Source: Pseudoalteromonas sp. XMcav2-N | GTDB taxonomy: Bacteria > Pseudomonadota > Gammaproteobacteria > Enterobacterales > Alteromonadaceae | DNA: 64,000 bases | Assembly: GCF_024124545.1 (NCBI RefSeq) | Contig: NZ_JAMXSF010000015.1 | Span: forward strand, 1 to 64,000 | Reading direction: 5' to 3' | Shown here: in pieces, positions 32,651-41,446 of the stretch | How the letters are laid out: each line of letters begins with the position of its first letter | Numbering within the stretch: the stretch's first letter is position 1 | Translations under genes and position numbers: made by a program | Notes under the pieces: generated by a model | Databases searched by the model: none | Told to the model about the DNA's origin: nothing | What the model saw: only the letters and a program-made list of their open reading frames with translations

Positions 32651-33232
32651 ATGCAACGAACGACCTTAATCACCCAGGTGCTTGAGCGCCTGACAGCGTC
32701 CCTGGCACAGGTGGCTCAGGTGGATTATCTAATCCCGAGCCAGACTGCCCCGGACCTGACCCAGCATGCGCAACTCACTGTCACGCCTAAGCAGGAACGC
32801 CAGGCCAGCGAGCTGCAAAGTAAAGGCACCGATAAAGGTGTCAGCTATGGACCGGCGTACAACAAAAACCTCAGCCCAAACCCGCTGGACAGGCGGGTGC
32901 TGAGTGTGCAGCTCGATATTGCGTTGATGGATGGCGATAAAGCCAGGCTGCTGGAGCGGCTGGATGAGGTACTCAGCATAGGCGAAGCCGCGATGATGGC
33001 GGACGATGTGCCCACCCACTGGCAACACTTTATTGCCGAGCAAACGACTTTTGCGTTTAGCCAGCACAGTGAAGGGATTAAAGCACAGTTACAGCTGAGC
33101 TGGTCATTTTACTATCAGGTTGAACAGAGCGAGTCACCTGGTACGCCCATCACGGATGTTTATCTGGGGCAGCACGGCTATGAGCACAAGTTAATCTACA
33201 GCACGCAAACGCCTGCCGGGGAGGTGCTATGA
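32651..33232 (+). CDS. Tail core protein of unknown role, 193 aa
   Basis: First gene of the shared tail core, overlapping gpV by four bases. 'SVQLDIALMDGDKARLLERL' and 'TFAFSQHSEGIKAQLQLSWS' give an alpha/beta pattern. In P2 the genes before gpV encode tail-completion proteins gpR and gpS, so this may be a tail terminator, but no sequence motif was recognised to prove it. Confidence 0.65.
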   Translation: MQRTTLITQVLERLTASLAQVAQVDYLIPSQTAPDLTQHAQLTVTPKQERQASELQSKGTDKGVSYGPAYNKNLSPNPLDRRVLSVQLDIALMDGDKARLLERLDEVLSIGEAAMMADDVPTHWQHFIAEQTTFAFSQHSEGIKAQLQLSWSFYYQVEQSESPGTPITDVYLGQHGYEHKLIYSTQTPAGEVL

Positions 33233-33972
33233 ATCTGGATCCCGCTCAATCTGAGTTAGCACTCTCGGACTTACAGCACCGATTAAGCAAGCTGATCACG
33301 CTGGGTACTGTGCATGAAGTGGACTATGAAACGGCTCGTGTGAAAGTCAAAATCGGTGACTGGATCACAGCTAAACTGCCCTGGCTGACCGATATGGCAG
33401 CACATAATATGACCTGGCGAGCCCCGGAAATTGGTGAGCAGGTAATTGTTCTTGCGCCTTGTGGCGACACCGCTCAGGGCGTGATCCTGGGCAGTGTGTA
33501 TAGTGCGGCAGCTGATCACCATAAACCCGACCACGTGTTAGGCGCGGGTGAAGGGGAAAGTTATGCTGCGGCAAGTAGTCGTGAACATGTACACCGCACC
33601 CGCTATCAGGATGGCGCGCTGGTGGAGTATGACAACCAACATCATGCTTATCATCTTTATGTGCCGGATACGGGCGGTGAACAAACCGCGAAAATCACTA
33701 TACACAGTGAAAGAGACCTTCGCATTGAGTGTGGGTTTAATGCGACGGTAGAAGTGGGCAACAACGCCTCAATTAATGTGGCTAAGGATGCCACCCTGAC
33801 GGTGGGCAATGACGCTTCTGTCAGCGCTGAAAAGAACATTAGCATCGCGGCAGGAGAAACTCTGACGCTAGAGGGTAAGCAGGTCAATATCAGTTCAACG
33901 GCGCAGGATATTGCTGTCGCGGCGAAGGGCAACTTGTTGCTCAATGCTGCAATGATCAAAGCCCAGGAGTAA
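33229..33972 (+). CDS. Baseplate spike protein gpV
   Basis: 247 aa. The N-terminal OB-fold region ('LGTVHEVDYETARVKVKIGD', 'PEIGEQVIVLAPCGD', 'GVILGSVYS') is the gpV/gp45 type. The C-terminal 75 residues are a regular V/N/A/T repeat ('VEVGNNASINVAKDATLTVG') expected to form the triple beta-helix needle. It is the central spike; the tip is the next gene's PAAR protein. Confidence 0.9.
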   Translation: MNLDPAQSELALSDLQHRLSKLITLGTVHEVDYETARVKVKIGDWITAKLPWLTDMAAHNMTWRAPEIGEQVIVLAPCGDTAQGVILGSVYSAAADHHKPDHVLGAGEGESYAAASSREHVHRTRYQDGALVEYDNQHHAYHLYVPDTGGEQTAKITIHSERDLRIECGFNATVEVGNNASINVAKDATLTVGNDASVSAEKNISIAAGETLTLEGKQVNISSTAQDIAVAAKGNLLLNAAMIKAQE

Positions 33973-33974
33973 CT

Positions 33975-34292
33975 ATGCCAGATATTGCATTAAATAAAGC
34001 CCAAACCAATTTGCATGACGATTTCAACCCAGCCACGGTGGCCGCAACGCAAAGCACCTTTAAGGTCAATAAAGAAGCCGTGCTGTGTGTTGGTGACACA
34101 TTATCCGAGCACTTACACAGCAAAGACAGCAAGATACCACCTCATGTTGGGCAGACAGTAACTAAAGGCGCGCCGGGCTTTACGATTGGGGGCAACGCCG
34201 TTGTCCGTGTGGGCGATCCCAGCAGCTGTAACGCATTGATTGAAGGTGGGTATGCAAAGTTCATTGTGGGTAATAAAGGAGTTGAAACATGA
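33975..34292 (+). CDS. PAAR-like spike-tip protein
   Basis: 105 aa. Pattern 'FKVNKEAVLCVGDTLSEHLH', 'VTKGAPGFTIGGNAVVRVGD' and 'CNALIEGGYAKFIVGN' fits a PAAR/DUF4150-like tip that caps the trimeric spike, with His and Cys residues possibly binding a metal. It lies between gpV and gpW and overlaps gpW by four bases. P2 itself has no separate tip gene. Confidence 0.75.
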   Translation: MPDIALNKAQTNLHDDFNPATVAATQSTFKVNKEAVLCVGDTLSEHLHSKDSKIPPHVGQTVTKGAPGFTIGGNAVVRVGDPSSCNALIEGGYAKFIVGNKGVET

Positions 34293-34624
34293 TTGGCATG
34301 AATGCCCTGACAGGTAAGCCGCTGGGCGGCGTTGAACATCTGAAACAAAGTATTCGCGATATTGTGACGACCCCCAAGGGAAGTCGGGTGATGCGTCGCG
34401 ATTATGGCTGCGGTTTATTTGAATTAATCGACCGGCCGTTTTCACATTCTCTGGTTGGTGATATTACCATTGCCATTTCCAATGCCCTTGAGCAATGGGA
34501 GCCGAGATTCGCACTTGAAGGGGTGGCGGTGCACCCGGCCGGAGACGGCAAATTATCAATCGCCATTGAAGGTTTATATCTTATCAATGGTGAACCGGTA
34601 ACCATCGAAGGGATCCAAATCTAA
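34289..34624 (+). CDS. Baseplate protein gpW (gp25-like)
   Basis: 111 aa, GPW/gp25 family: 'HLKQSIRDIVTTPKGSRVMR', 'RDYGCGLFELIDRP', 'ALEQWEPRFALEGV'. It links the inner baseplate to the sheath and initiates sheath assembly. In P2 gpW is followed by gpJ; here no J follows and the four J genes lie upstream, so one gpW must serve all modules. Confidence 0.93.
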   Translation: MIGMNALTGKPLGGVEHLKQSIRDIVTTPKGSRVMRRDYGCGLFELIDRPFSHSLVGDITIAISNALEQWEPRFALEGVAVHPAGDGKLSIAIEGLYLINGEPVTIEGIQI

Positions 34625-34662
34625 CTTCTGATTTTTAATTTTCTCAATTTATTTTTCAACTT

Positions 34663-34714
34663 AAGCCACAGCACCTGGGCTGCGTTTTGTCGCAGCTCGC
34701 CTGTGGCTTTTTTA
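34663..34714 (+). terminator. Strong intrinsic terminator before the sheath gene
   Basis: AAGCCACAG / CTGTGGCTT outer stem with inner GCTGCG / CGCAGC pair, then TTTTTTTATT. Only 35 bases separate it from the sheath start, with no obvious promoter between. Confidence 0.85.
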
Positions 34715-34748
34715 TTAGCTAATTGACATACCTTTAAAGGAGATATCT

Positions 34749-35909
34749 ATGTCTGAATTTCTACACGGTGTAGAAGTCATCGAGGCGCAATCTGGTACGC
34801 GCCCTATTAAAACAGTAAAAAGCTCGGTTATTGGTGTTATAGGTACTGCCCCTGGCGCAGATACAGACGCTTTCCCGGCCAATACACCAGTATTAATCGC
34901 AGGTAAACGCAGTGAAGCCGAAAAGCTGGGGACTGAAGGTTCACTGCCTGCTGCACTGAGTGGCATTTTTGACCAGGCGGGCGCCGCTGTGGTTGTAGTA
35001 CGTGTTGAAGGTGCCGATGAAGCCGCTGTGATGGCAGCGATGACAGACGATTCAACGGATGACGGCAAGTATAAAGGAGTATTTGCCTTTTTAGGTGCAG
35101 AGTCTGTACTGGGTGTTGCGCCACGTATTCTGGTCGCGCCGGGTTACACGCATCAACGTGATGGCGGTGCTAACCCTGTGGTCAGCAAACTAGTGGGTGT
35201 GGCTGAGCGACTTCGTGCGGTGATCATCGCAGATGGTCCAAATAGCACAGATGCGAAAGCCATTGAATATCGTGGTGATCAGAGTTCACGTCGTGTATTC
35301 CTGGTTGACCCACATGTTCGCGTGTTCAAAGACGGTGTTGAAAAGGTTGAGCCAGCCAGCGCACGTGTTGCCGGTATGATTGCCAAATCGGATAACGACC
35401 GTGGATTCTGGTGGAGTCCGAGTAACACCGCCATGAATGGCATCGTCGGTACTGCTCGTCCAGTGGACTTCCAGCTGGGTGATAAACAGGCGCGAGCTAA
35501 TCACCTGAACGAAAATGATGTAGCAACTATTATCCGCCAAAACGGCTTCAAGCTGTGGGGTAACCGTACGTGTTCTGGCGACCCGAAATGGGCCTTCCTG
35601 TCAGTGGTTCGTACCGCAGATATGATCAATGACTCACTGCTGCGTGCCCACATGTGGGCGGTTGACCGTAACATCACCAAGACCTATGTCGAAGATGTGA
35701 AACAGAGCGTGCAGTCTTACCTGGACAGCCTTAAAGCACAAGGGGCAATCCTGGGCGGCGAAATCTGGGCAGATGAAGAGCTGAATACGCCGGAAAACCT
35801 CCAGGCTGGCAAGGTTTACTTCAGCTTTGACTTTACGCCGCCAACACCGGCTGAGCACATCACCTTCAAGAGCATTCTGACAAATAACTACCTAGAGGAA
35901 ATCGTATAA
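34749..35909 (+). CDS. Contractile tail sheath protein (P2 gpFI type)
   Basis: 386 aa with AAAGGAG upstream. 'FLHGVEVIEAQSGTRPIKTV', 'VIGVIGTAPGAD', 'LPAALSGIFDQAGAAVVVVR' and the C-terminal 'VYFSFDFTPPTPAEHITF' are the sheath signatures. It polymerises around the tube and contracts to drive the tube through the target envelope. Its length equals P2-like sheaths. Single copy in the cluster. Confidence 0.96.
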   Translation: MSEFLHGVEVIEAQSGTRPIKTVKSSVIGVIGTAPGADTDAFPANTPVLIAGKRSEAEKLGTEGSLPAALSGIFDQAGAAVVVVRVEGADEAAVMAAMTDDSTDDGKYKGVFAFLGAESVLGVAPRILVAPGYTHQRDGGANPVVSKLVGVAERLRAVIIADGPNSTDAKAIEYRGDQSSRRVFLVDPHVRVFKDGVEKVEPASARVAGMIAKSDNDRGFWWSPSNTAMNGIVGTARPVDFQLGDKQARANHLNENDVATIIRQNGFKLWGNRTCSGDPKWAFLSVVRTADMINDSLLRAHMWAVDRNITKTYVEDVKQSVQSYLDSLKAQGAILGGEIWADEELNTPENLQAGKVYFSFDFTPPTPAEHITFKSILTNNYLEEIV

Positions 35910-36418
35910 TGGCAATGTCTCCTAAAATCCTTAAAAAATTCAAACTGTTCGTAGACGGCAAAGGCTACCTGGGCATTGCGGACGAAATTCAGCTGCCAAA
36001 AGTCACAGTCAAAACCCGTGAAGTCACGTCAGGCTTTCAGGCACCGATTGAGCTGGACGTAGGTCAGCTTGAGAAACTGGAAGGTAACATCACGTTACTT
36101 GAATACAACGCTGACATGATGAAGCTGCTGGGTGACTGGAGCGGCGCAACCACGCCATTAACGGCACGTGGTGCGATTCAGGCGCAAGGTCAGCCACCAC
36201 AGCCTGTGGTTGTGACGCTGGAAGGCTTCTTTAAAGAAGTGGACATGGGTAACTGGAAAGACGGCGAAGAAGCTAAGTTAAGCCTGCAATATACCGTGCA
36301 GAAATACAAGCTGGAGATTAACAACGAAGTGATCTACGAAATTGATTTGTACAACGATGTACGCAAAATCAATGGCACAGATCAGATGGCGTTGTTACGC
36401 GCAGCGATTGGCGCTTAA
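35909..36418 (+). CDS. Major tail tube protein (P2 gpFII type)
   Basis: 169 aa, sharing one base with the sheath stop. 'LKKFKLFVDGKGYLGIADEI', 'ELDVGQLEKLEGNITL' and a C-terminal 'YNDVRKINGTDQMALLRAAI' match the FII tube family. Forms the inner tube, one hexamer ring per sheath ring. No tail-tube paralogue was seen. Confidence 0.95.
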   Translation: MAMSPKILKKFKLFVDGKGYLGIADEIQLPKVTVKTREVTSGFQAPIELDVGQLEKLEGNITLLEYNADMMKLLGDWSGATTPLTARGAIQAQGQPPQPVVVTLEGFFKEVDMGNWKDGEEAKLSLQYTVQKYKLEINNEVIYEIDLYNDVRKINGTDQMALLRAAIGA

Positions 36419-36450
36419 TTCGCGTTCTTGCCTTGATGTGAGCGGATATA

Positions 36451-36476
36451 CCTTGCCGGTTTAGCGACCGGTAAGG
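36451..36476 (+). other. Hairpin after the tube gene
   Basis: CCTTGCCGGT / ACCGGTAAGG, ten pairs with one G-T, no T-tract. It may stabilise the 3' end of the abundant sheath-tube message or reduce read-through to the next genes. Confidence 0.45.
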
Positions 36477-36520
36477 GGGACCCGCCTATGCGCTGAGTAA
36501 ATAATTATAGGAGCAAAAGC

Positions 36521-36778
36521 ATGAAAGAAATCATTACCCTGGCATTTCCAATTACGGTTGACGGGCATGAGTATGCCGAACTGACAATGAGACGACCAAA
36601 AGTACGTGACCGGTTAATGGTGGATAAGGCAGATATCAGCGAGTCGGAAAGTGAAATTCGTTACTTCTCCAATTTGTGCGAAGTCTCGCCGGATATCATT
36701 GAAGAGCTTGACTGGAGCGACTTTGTGAAGCTCAGAGAGACCTTACAGGCTTTTCTCGTATCCCGCCCAGGCGCTTAA
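36521..36778 (+). CDS. Tail assembly protein gpE
   Basis: 85 aa, resembling P2-like gpE tail assembly proteins ('LAFPITVDGHEYAELTMRRP', 'LCEVSPDIIEELDWSDFVKL'). It lies between tube and tape measure, the fixed place of the tape-measure chaperone. The downstream E' frame is in the -1 phase and open through the last codons, as in P2 where E+E' is made by frameshift. Confidence 0.85.
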   Translation: MKEIITLAFPITVDGHEYAELTMRRPKVRDRLMVDKADISESESEIRYFSNLCEVSPDIIEELDWSDFVKLRETLQAFLVSRPGA

Positions 36779-36783
36779 GAGCC

Positions 36784-36909
36784 ATGGTTATTGCCTTAGC
36801 CAAATACACCGGTTGGGGCCTGACCGAGCTCAACGCATTGACCGAAGATGAATTAATCGACTGGTTTAATGCTGCGGTTGACTATAAAGAGGCAACCTCT
36901 GTGTCCTGA
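36784..36909 (+). CDS. gpE'-type small tail protein (possible frameshift extension of gpE)
   Basis: 41 codons from ATG at 36784: 'YTGWGLTELNALTEDELIDW' resembles the GpE family small protein. The frame is -1 relative to gpE and extends upstream over the gpE stop without interruption from at least 36742, and a T-run (GCTTTTC at 36749-36755) lies in the overlap. It may be made as an E-E' fusion by -1 slippage, by independent start, or both. Confidence 0.7.
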   Translation: MVIALAKYTGWGLTELNALTEDELIDWFNAAVDYKEATSVS

Positions 36910-36931
36910 TCCGCTGCGGGTCATACCTCTG

Positions 36932-36956
36932 CAAACATGCATTTTGCGCATGTTTG
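36932..36956 (+). other. Hairpin before the tape measure gene
   Basis: CAAACATGC / GCATGTTTG, nine perfect pairs around ATTTTGC; no T-tract. The 158-base gap 36910-37067 holds no other feature. Confidence 0.4.
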
Positions 36957-37067
36957 TGGATTCAATTGCGGGCATTGCTCAGTGGCTTTTTCCAGGCTGT
37001 TTAGCAATGCCACACTCCACCTCCCTTCATTCTCTGGTATCACTTCTTAACTCTTTCAGGTAAATCT

Positions 37068-40000
37068 ATGAAACAAGGAACTGTCGAACATCTTCGTGCT
37101 CCCGGCGGAGCCAAAAATAAAGTTAAACATCGCCTGGCGCAGAGCAATGGCGTGGACCAGCGACTTGCGAAACTAGGTCGGACGCTGCACGCTTTGCAAG
37201 TACAAAGTGATGCCAGTGCAGCCTCTGTGGGACAATTACTTGCGCAGCTTCAGGCGCTGGCACTACTCGCGCCTCAAAGCAGCGATTTGCAAAAACGCCT
37301 GCAATCTGTGCTGGCACAACAGGGGCCGTCGGGTCAGCCGGCGCCAGCCGAAGGGACGGTTAACCTGGGTGCTGACAACCCGGCTTCTGTTGAGGTGTCA
37401 GACGCTTTGCTGGCGTCTATTGACAACCTTGGCACTGTGATTGCTCGCCTCACAACTCAGAATGAACATCCCCCTCAGCCTGGCGGAGTTAGTCAGATTT
37501 CGACAGCAACGGCACCAGGCTTTGCTGCGGCGAATGGGTCTGAACAACGTCAGAACCCGATTGAATTGAGTGCGTCGCAAAGCGCGGGTGGTGAGGTAGC
37601 TGCTCCTGTGCAGGCATTGGATGTGTCCAGTGTGACTGAATTGTCCCAGTCAGTGAAAGCTGATTTGAGCAGTCTGACTAATTTGATGCCCCAGGTGAGC
37701 CGCTCTTTAAACCTGAGTCAGGCAGTTGCTGCGTTTCAATCCGCATTACCTGCACTTCAAAGCCAGGACTTCAAGGCGCTGCTAGAAGGCGATCTGGATG
37801 GTCTGAAGACGGCATTGCCAGCGCTGATTGAGGCAGTGGATTTGCCTCAGCTGCAGCAGGCTTTGGCAGCAGAATTGCCTGCATTGGCACAGTTAGACTT
37901 GTCTGGTGTGCTGCGCGGTGACCTACAAGCGTTAGCATCACAGGCCCCTCAGATGCTCAGAGCATTGGGTCTGGACGGTCTGTCGGCCGGTGTCGCACAA
38001 GCGTTACCGGCACTTCAGCAGCTGGATATGCCAGCGCTGGCTTCGGGAGAGCTGGACTCTCTTATCAAGGCTGCTCCGCAGCTATTTCAGGCACTGAACA
38101 TGCCCGGGGCTTCTGTGGCGATGGAAAAAGCCCTGCCTGTGCTCAGCAAACTCAATGCGCCTGCAATCATCGAAGGCGATCTCAGCAGTTTACTGGATGC
38201 CGCACCCGAGGTACTGCGCGCCTTTGAACTGCAAGGGGCCGCAGACAAACTGCAGGCAGCCATCCCAAGCCTGACTCAACTTGACCTTAAAGGCATAGCG
38301 CAAGGTGATGTGTCCACTTTGATGACCGTGGCGCCTCAGTTGCTGAGCGCGCTGGAGCTGGGTGATGCCGGCACAGCTATGGCCGCGGCGCTGCCAGCTT
38401 TGCAAAAATTTGATGTTGATGGGTTGCTTAGTGGTGATCTGACTTCATTGGCCGAAGCAGGTCCGGATCTGCTCAATGCCCTGGGCATGGAAGATGCGGC
38501 AGCCCTGTTGCAACAACACGCTGGCATTGTACAAAAGCTGGACATTCGGGGCGTGATGAGCGGCGATTTAGCCTCGTTGGGAGAGGTTGCACCTGCGGTA
38601 TTTGATGCGCTGGATATGCCCGGCGCATCGGCTGCGATGCAAAAGGCTATGCCGGTCCTTAACAAACTCAATGCGCCGGCGATTATGGAAGGTGACCTGA
38701 GCAGTTTGCTGGACGCGGCACCTGAGGTATTACGCGCCTTTGAGTTGGGTGATGCCGCAGATAAGCTGCAAACTGCCATTCCAGGTTTGACCAAGCTTGA
38801 TTTGAAAAGCATCGTGCAGGGGGATGTCTCCAGCCTGATGAGCGCCGCTCCTGACTTGCTCAAAGCACTGGATCTGGGCGATGCAGGCGCTTTACTTGAG
38901 TCGGCTTTACCAGCGCTACAGAAATTCGATGTGGACGGGCTTTTGAGTGGCGATTTGTCGTCTCTGAGCGAAGCTGGCCCTCAGCTGCTGAGTGCTTTTG
39001 GTATGGATGATGCGGCCTCGTTGCTGCAACAACATGCCGGGGTGTTCCAAAAGCTCGATGTAAAAGGTGTACTGGATGGCGATTTGTCATCGCTGGTTTC
39101 TGCTGCACCGGATCTGCTAAATGCGTTTGGTATGGATGGCGCGGCATCTTTGTTGGCGCAACATCAAGGGGCGCTCAGCAAGCTGGACTTTAAAGGACTG
39201 ATGAGCGGTGATTTGTCGTCTCTGGGTGACGCCGCATCTGAGTTTTTGAGTGGCTCCGGTCTATTTGGCGATACTGACGGGGACGCTGAGACGTCCAGTG
39301 TTTTTGATGAACTTGATGGGCACTTAGAAGACGAGCCTGAAGAAGAGAAAAAGCGGCCTCGTAAACGCAAAAACAAGGGCAAACCAAAGGGTAAGTCAGG
39401 TTCTAAACGAGGGAGAAATAAAGGGAAAGGCAAAGATCAGGCTGCATCAGAGTCGCAAAAGAACACCAGCAGAAAAAACAAGCGCAAGCCAGCGTCACAG
39501 GGCAATGCAATTCGTGCGCTCGATACTGGCAGGCAGCTCCCCAATGCGACATCTAAATCAATAGCGGTGCAGGCTGCAGCAAATGACGCCAAGTCTGGCA
39601 AGCTGGGGCAGTTTGCCGGTAAAAAAGGCGGGCTGTTCAGTCGCCTGCCCGGGGCCAAAATGCTTGGTAAACTGGCAGCCCCTTTGAGTGCGGTAATGGG
39701 AGCCGTGGATGTGGCGACCACGCTGTCAGATGACAGCCTGAGTGCTGAGCAGAAAACCCAGCAGGTTGGCAGTGCAGTCGGCGGTGCAGGCGGTGCCTGG
39801 GCCGGCGCCGCAGCAGGTGCTGCTATTGGCTCGGTGATCCCCGGGATCGGCACTGCCATTGGTGGTTTGGTCGGCGGCGCGCTGGGCGCGATGGGCGGTG
39901 AGTCTGTTGGTGGCTGGCTGGGTGAAAAACTCGGAAGCTGGTTTGCTGATGATGAACCTGCTAAATCTCAGGCGACACCAGACACCGGAGGTAATGTCGG

Positions 40001-40739
40001 GAAAACTCTCGTTCAGACAAATGAGGTTGGTGCGCCCGATACGGCCTCACAAAGCGGCGCTGGTAACAATGCGCTGGGTCTGGCCGAAGGCTTTATCAAA
40101 AATCAGTTTATCAATCCGTTTAACCTGGCCGCAGGGACCGCATCTGCGTTTGCTGAATTAACCGGGAATGGTCAGAGTCGTGCACATAACGTGGCCAAAG
40201 TAGGCAACTTTGTCGGCGATGTTTTGAATTATCACACCGTATGGCAGGCCGCCAATGATGAGTCTTTGAGTGGCTCGCAAAAAGCAGGGGTGATAGGCGG
40301 TACGCTCGGAGGCATGTTTTCAGCCAAGGCCGTCTCGGGGTTAATGGAAAAAAGCCGTAACCCCTGGTTGAAAATGGCTGCGCCACTGGCTGGGTTTATC
40401 ACCAACGCAGCGGTGGGGTCGCAAATTAGCAGTTGGTTTAGTGCGGATAAATCGACCGAATCGGAAGGTGTGGCAGCTGACAAGGCAAACATTGCCAGCA
40501 CGCCAGAAGCGCTGTCAACCTCACAGGTCTCATCTGCAACGCATACAGATGCCACGTCCGTTAATAGTGACACAGCACATCAGGGTGCACAGGTAACGGT
40601 CAATGCCAATATCACAGTCAATGCGCGCAGTGGCGAACAGGCTCAGGATATTGCTATTCAGGTTAAGCAGATCCTTGAACAGCAGCAACAGCAGGCCGTT
40701 CGCGATTTGAATGCGCGCTATTTCAATCAGGTGGCTTAA
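37068..40739 (+). CDS. Tail tape measure protein with tandem 43-residue repeats
   Basis: 1223 aa in the position of P2 gpT. Residues 1-235: helical N-terminus. Residues about 239-730: eleven full 43-residue repeats plus part of a twelfth, each of the type GDLxSLxxAAPxLLxAL...LPxLxKLD. Residues about 745-825: acidic then strongly Lys/Arg-rich linker ('EEEKKRPRKRKNKGKPKGKS'). Then a conserved C-terminal region with a glycine-zipper membrane-active segment ('AAAGAAIGSVIPGIGTAIGG') as in other tape measures. It sets tail length and is probably expelled on contraction. Confidence 0.85.
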   Translation: MKQGTVEHLRAPGGAKNKVKHRLAQSNGVDQRLAKLGRTLHALQVQSDASAASVGQLLAQLQALALLAPQSSDLQKRLQSVLAQQGPSGQPAPAEGTVNLGADNPASVEVSDALLASIDNLGTVIARLTTQNEHPPQPGGVSQISTATAPGFAAANGSEQRQNPIELSASQSAGGEVAAPVQALDVSSVTELSQSVKADLSSLTNLMPQVSRSLNLSQAVAAFQSALPALQSQDFKALLEGDLDGLKTALPALIEAVDLPQLQQALAAELPALAQLDLSGVLRGDLQALASQAPQMLRALGLDGLSAGVAQALPALQQLDMPALASGELDSLIKAAPQLFQALNMPGASVAMEKALPVLSKLNAPAIIEGDLSSLLDAAPEVLRAFELQGAADKLQAAIPSLTQLDLKGIAQGDVSTLMTVAPQLLSALELGDAGTAMAAALPALQKFDVDGLLSGDLTSLAEAGPDLLNALGMEDAAALLQQHAGIVQKLDIRGVMSGDLASLGEVAPAVFDALDMPGASAAMQKAMPVLNKLNAPAIMEGDLSSLLDAAPEVLRAFELGDAADKLQTAIPGLTKLDLKSIVQGDVSSLMSAAPDLLKALDLGDAGALLESALPALQKFDVDGLLSGDLSSLSEAGPQLLSAFGMDDAASLLQQHAGVFQKLDVKGVLDGDLSSLVSAAPDLLNAFGMDGAASLLAQHQGALSKLDFKGLMSGDLSSLGDAASEFLSGSGLFGDTDGDAETSSVFDELDGHLEDEPEEEKKRPRKRKNKGKPKGKSGSKRGRNKGKGKDQAASESQKNTSRKNKRKPASQGNAIRALDTGRQLPNATSKSIAVQAAANDAKSGKLGQFAGKKGGLFSRLPGAKMLGKLAAPLSAVMGAVDVATTLSDDSLSAEQKTQQVGSAVGGAGGAWAGAAAGAAIGSVIPGIGTAIGGLVGGALGAMGGESVGGWLGEKLGSWFADDEPAKSQATPDTGGNVGKTLVQTNEVGAPDTASQSGAGNNALGLAEGFIKNQFINPFNLAAGTASAFAELTGNGQSRAHNVAKVGNFVGDVLNYHTVWQAANDESLSGSQKAGVIGGTLGGMFSAKAVSGLMEKSRNPWLKMAAPLAGFITNAAVGSQISSWFSADKSTESEGVAADKANIASTPEALSTSQVSSATHTDATSVNSDTAHQGAQVTVNANITVNARSGEQAQDIAIQVKQILEQQQQQAVRDLNARYFNQVA
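37782..39242 (+). repeat. 129-bp tandem repeats in the tape measure gene
   Basis: Units start at 37782 and every 129 bases to 39201 without any insertion or deletion; the last is partial. Units 3-6 (38040-38555) resemble units 7-10 (38556-39071) more than their neighbours, showing a later block duplication of 516 bases. Confidence 0.85.
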
Positions 40740-40766
40740 ATCCACATTTCATTCTTCAGGTGAACA

Positions 40767-41222
40767 ATGAGCAATACCAATCATGCCAGACACATGATGC
40801 AGCTGGGTGACTACAAGTTCTCGGTCAGCACAGCGGCATTTAACAAGCTGAAATACGACACCCAGTATCGCTGGAAGTCGCTTGATGCCCCGACAAATAA
40901 AAACAGCCCTTTGATGCAGTTTATTGGGGTGGGAGAACAAACGCTGGATCTGGAAGGCACTATCTTCCCGCAAATCGTCGAAAACGGATTGAAGCAACTC
41001 GATTATATGCGTGACGAGGCAGCCAAAGGGCAGCCTCTGACCCTGGGTTATGTAGAAGAAAGTGGCAAGACCAACCCCAGTGTGGGGCGGGTCCTGGGGA
41101 AGTGGGTGATCAGTAGCATCAGTGAAACCCGGACCTTGTTTTTCAATGATGGCATTCCCCGGGAGATCCAGTTTTCAATGCGCCTGAGTCGTTATCAGGC
41201 GGCACTTAAAGAGCCCGAATAA
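40767..41222 (+). CDS. Tail protein gpU
   Basis: 151 aa of the P2 gpU family: 'MMQLGDYKFSVSTAAFNKLK', 'YRWKSLDAP', 'LDLEGTIFPQ', 'GRVLGKWVISSISETRTLFF'. gpU takes part in tail completion/baseplate hub assembly. It follows the tape measure as in P2 and precedes gpX by nine bases. Confidence 0.93.
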   Translation: MSNTNHARHMMQLGDYKFSVSTAAFNKLKYDTQYRWKSLDAPTNKNSPLMQFIGVGEQTLDLEGTIFPQIVENGLKQLDYMRDEAAKGQPLTLGYVEESGKTNPSVGRVLGKWVISSISETRTLFFNDGIPREIQFSMRLSRYQAALKEPE

Positions 41223-41231
41223 GGAGAAGCC

Positions 41232-41444
41232 ATGAAAGGTGTAAATTATGTGACTCGTGATGGAGACTGTCTTGATCTCATTTGTTATCGCCATTACGGG
41301 CAAAGTGCTGGCACGGTTGAAAAAGTACTGGGGGCCAATGCGGGCCTGGCCGCGCTGGGGGCAATTTATCCGGCGGGTGTGGAAATTTTTCTTCCCGAGC
41401 TGCCTAAGCCTAAGACCAAGCATGTGATCAATATTTGGGACTAG
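41232..41444 (+). CDS. Tail protein gpX (LysM-like)
   Basis: 70 aa: 'YVTRDGDCLDLICYRHYGQS', 'VLGANAGLAALGAIYPAGVE', 'IFLPEL' is the tail_X/LysM-like domain. In P2 gpX connects hub and tube and may bind peptidoglycan. AAGGAG precedes the start. Confidence 0.93.
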   Translation: MKGVNYVTRDGDCLDLICYRHYGQSAGTVEKVLGANAGLAALGAIYPAGVEIFLPELPKPKTKHVINIWD

Positions 41445-41446
41445 TT

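Noticed and set aside
34723..34751. TTGACA as the -35 box of a separate sheath promoter
   Set aside because: A -10 box at normal spacing would overlap the sheath start codon and no TATAAT-like sequence is there; read-through from upstream is more likely.
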